Part shown: in pieces, positions 4,957 through 5,300 of the stretch
How positions within the stretch are numbered: the first letter of the stretch is position 1
Layout: every line of letters starts with the position of its first letter
Assembly (NCBI GenBank): GCA_018263365.1
Contig: JAANXI010000004.1
Coordinates: 1 to 5,300, forward strand
DNA from: Fidelibacterota bacterium
Lineage (GTDB): Bacteria; Fidelibacterota; JAANXI01
Direction of reading: 5' to 3'
Length of the DNA: 5,300 nt
The notes under the pieces: model-generated
Seen by the model: the letters and a program-made list of their open reading frames with translations, nothing else
The model's database searches: none
Told to the model about the DNA's origin: nothing
Program-made: the position numbers and the translations under genes

Positions 4957-5300
4957 CGTATCAGCACCATTTTATTTGCTTTAACAAAATCGCCGGCCTG
5001 CAGCCGGTAAAAGTAAATTCCGCTTGCAAGCTGTGCACCAGTTTCATTTCTCCCGTCCCACTGCACGCTGTACATCCCCGGCTTTTGCGCAGTATTTACC
5101 AGCGTCCTCACCCGCTGCCCCAGGATGTTGTAAATGTCCAGCCGGACCGTTTGAATGCCGTTGTGATTGTTCGCCACGTCAGGCAAAGCATACTCAATCA
5201 TTGTGGTTGGGTTAAACGGATTAGGATAGTTTTGCGCAAGAGTATATTCATCCGGCAGCATGTTCACCGGCACGCCACTTTCCCAGAGGATGCCATACGT
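4953..5300 (-). CDS. Secreted protein with C-terminal type IX secretion (Por) sorting domain, 3' part only
   Basis: Only the last 115 residues are in the window; the frame is open to the right edge (TYGILWESG at the edge). The GTG at 5271-5273 is internal, not a start. The visible part is a type A T9SS sorting domain with a FlgD-like Ig fold. It runs LAQNYPNPFNPTTMIEYALP (25-44), LDIYNILGQRVRTLV (60-74), GMYSVQWDG (82-90), then GAQLASGIYFYRLQAGDF (94-111 approx.), and closes with KANKMVLIR. In known systems this tail directs export across the outer membrane and is cleaved, with the cargo released or attached to the cell surface. The nature of the N-terminal cargo cannot be told from this window. 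Its TGA overlaps the lipoprotein ATG, so the two are expressed together. Confidence 0.93.
   Translation of the reverse strand, partial: TYGILWESGVPVNMLPDEYTLAQNYPNPFNPTTMIEYALPDVANNHNGIQTVRLDIYNILGQRVRTLVNTAQKPGMYSVQWDGRNETGAQLASGIYFYRLQAGDFVKANKMVLIR

Noticed and set aside
5271..5273. GTG as the start of a complete 106-residue protein
   Set aside because: The frame stays open to the window edge (TYGILWESG), and the sequence is a C-terminal sorting domain that always follows a larger cargo.

Overview
All recognisable genes read leftward on the minus strand. The far right edge gives the best taxonomic clue: a protein ending in a type IX secretion (Por) type C-terminal tail with the QNYPNPFNP motif. 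Such tails are typical of the FCB superphylum. The ispG gene next door encodes the short, insert-free enzyme (about 365 residues). As I recall the family, Bacteroidetes and Chlorobi usually carry a much longer version with an inserted domain. Together these suggest an FCB lineage outside the classical Bacteroidetes, such as Calditrichota, KSB1, Marinimicrobia or Zixibacteria. This is inference, not an identification.

Layout in transcription order (right to left). (1) The C-terminal 115 residues of a secreted, T9SS-tailed protein. (2) A TPR lipoprotein joined to it by an ATGA start/stop overlap. (3) A possible 42-codon ORF starting one base after the lipoprotein stop. (4) A gene-poor stretch (about 3839-4166) with a 105-bp, three-armed palindromic repeat, a short imperfect tandem repeat and a possible promoter. 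(5) A cluster of a universal stress protein, a TPR protein with a signal peptide, ispG (MEP isoprenoid pathway) and a small secreted protein. Gaps inside this cluster run from a 32-nt overlap to 59 nt. (6) After 95 bp, the N-terminal 167 codons of a YifB/ComM-type Mg-chelatase-like AAA+ ATPase, which runs off the left edge.

The tight spacing implies two transcription units, T9SS protein-lipoprotein and usp-TPR-ispG-small protein, with yifB either attached to the second or separately promoted. Only ispG, usp, yifB and the T9SS tail can be assigned to families with confidence. The TPR proteins and the small secreted protein have no specific function I can support.

I see no defence system, CRISPR array, RNA gene or intact mobile element. 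The least ordinary part is 3839-4295, with the folded repeat and the protein-like 42-codon ORF.
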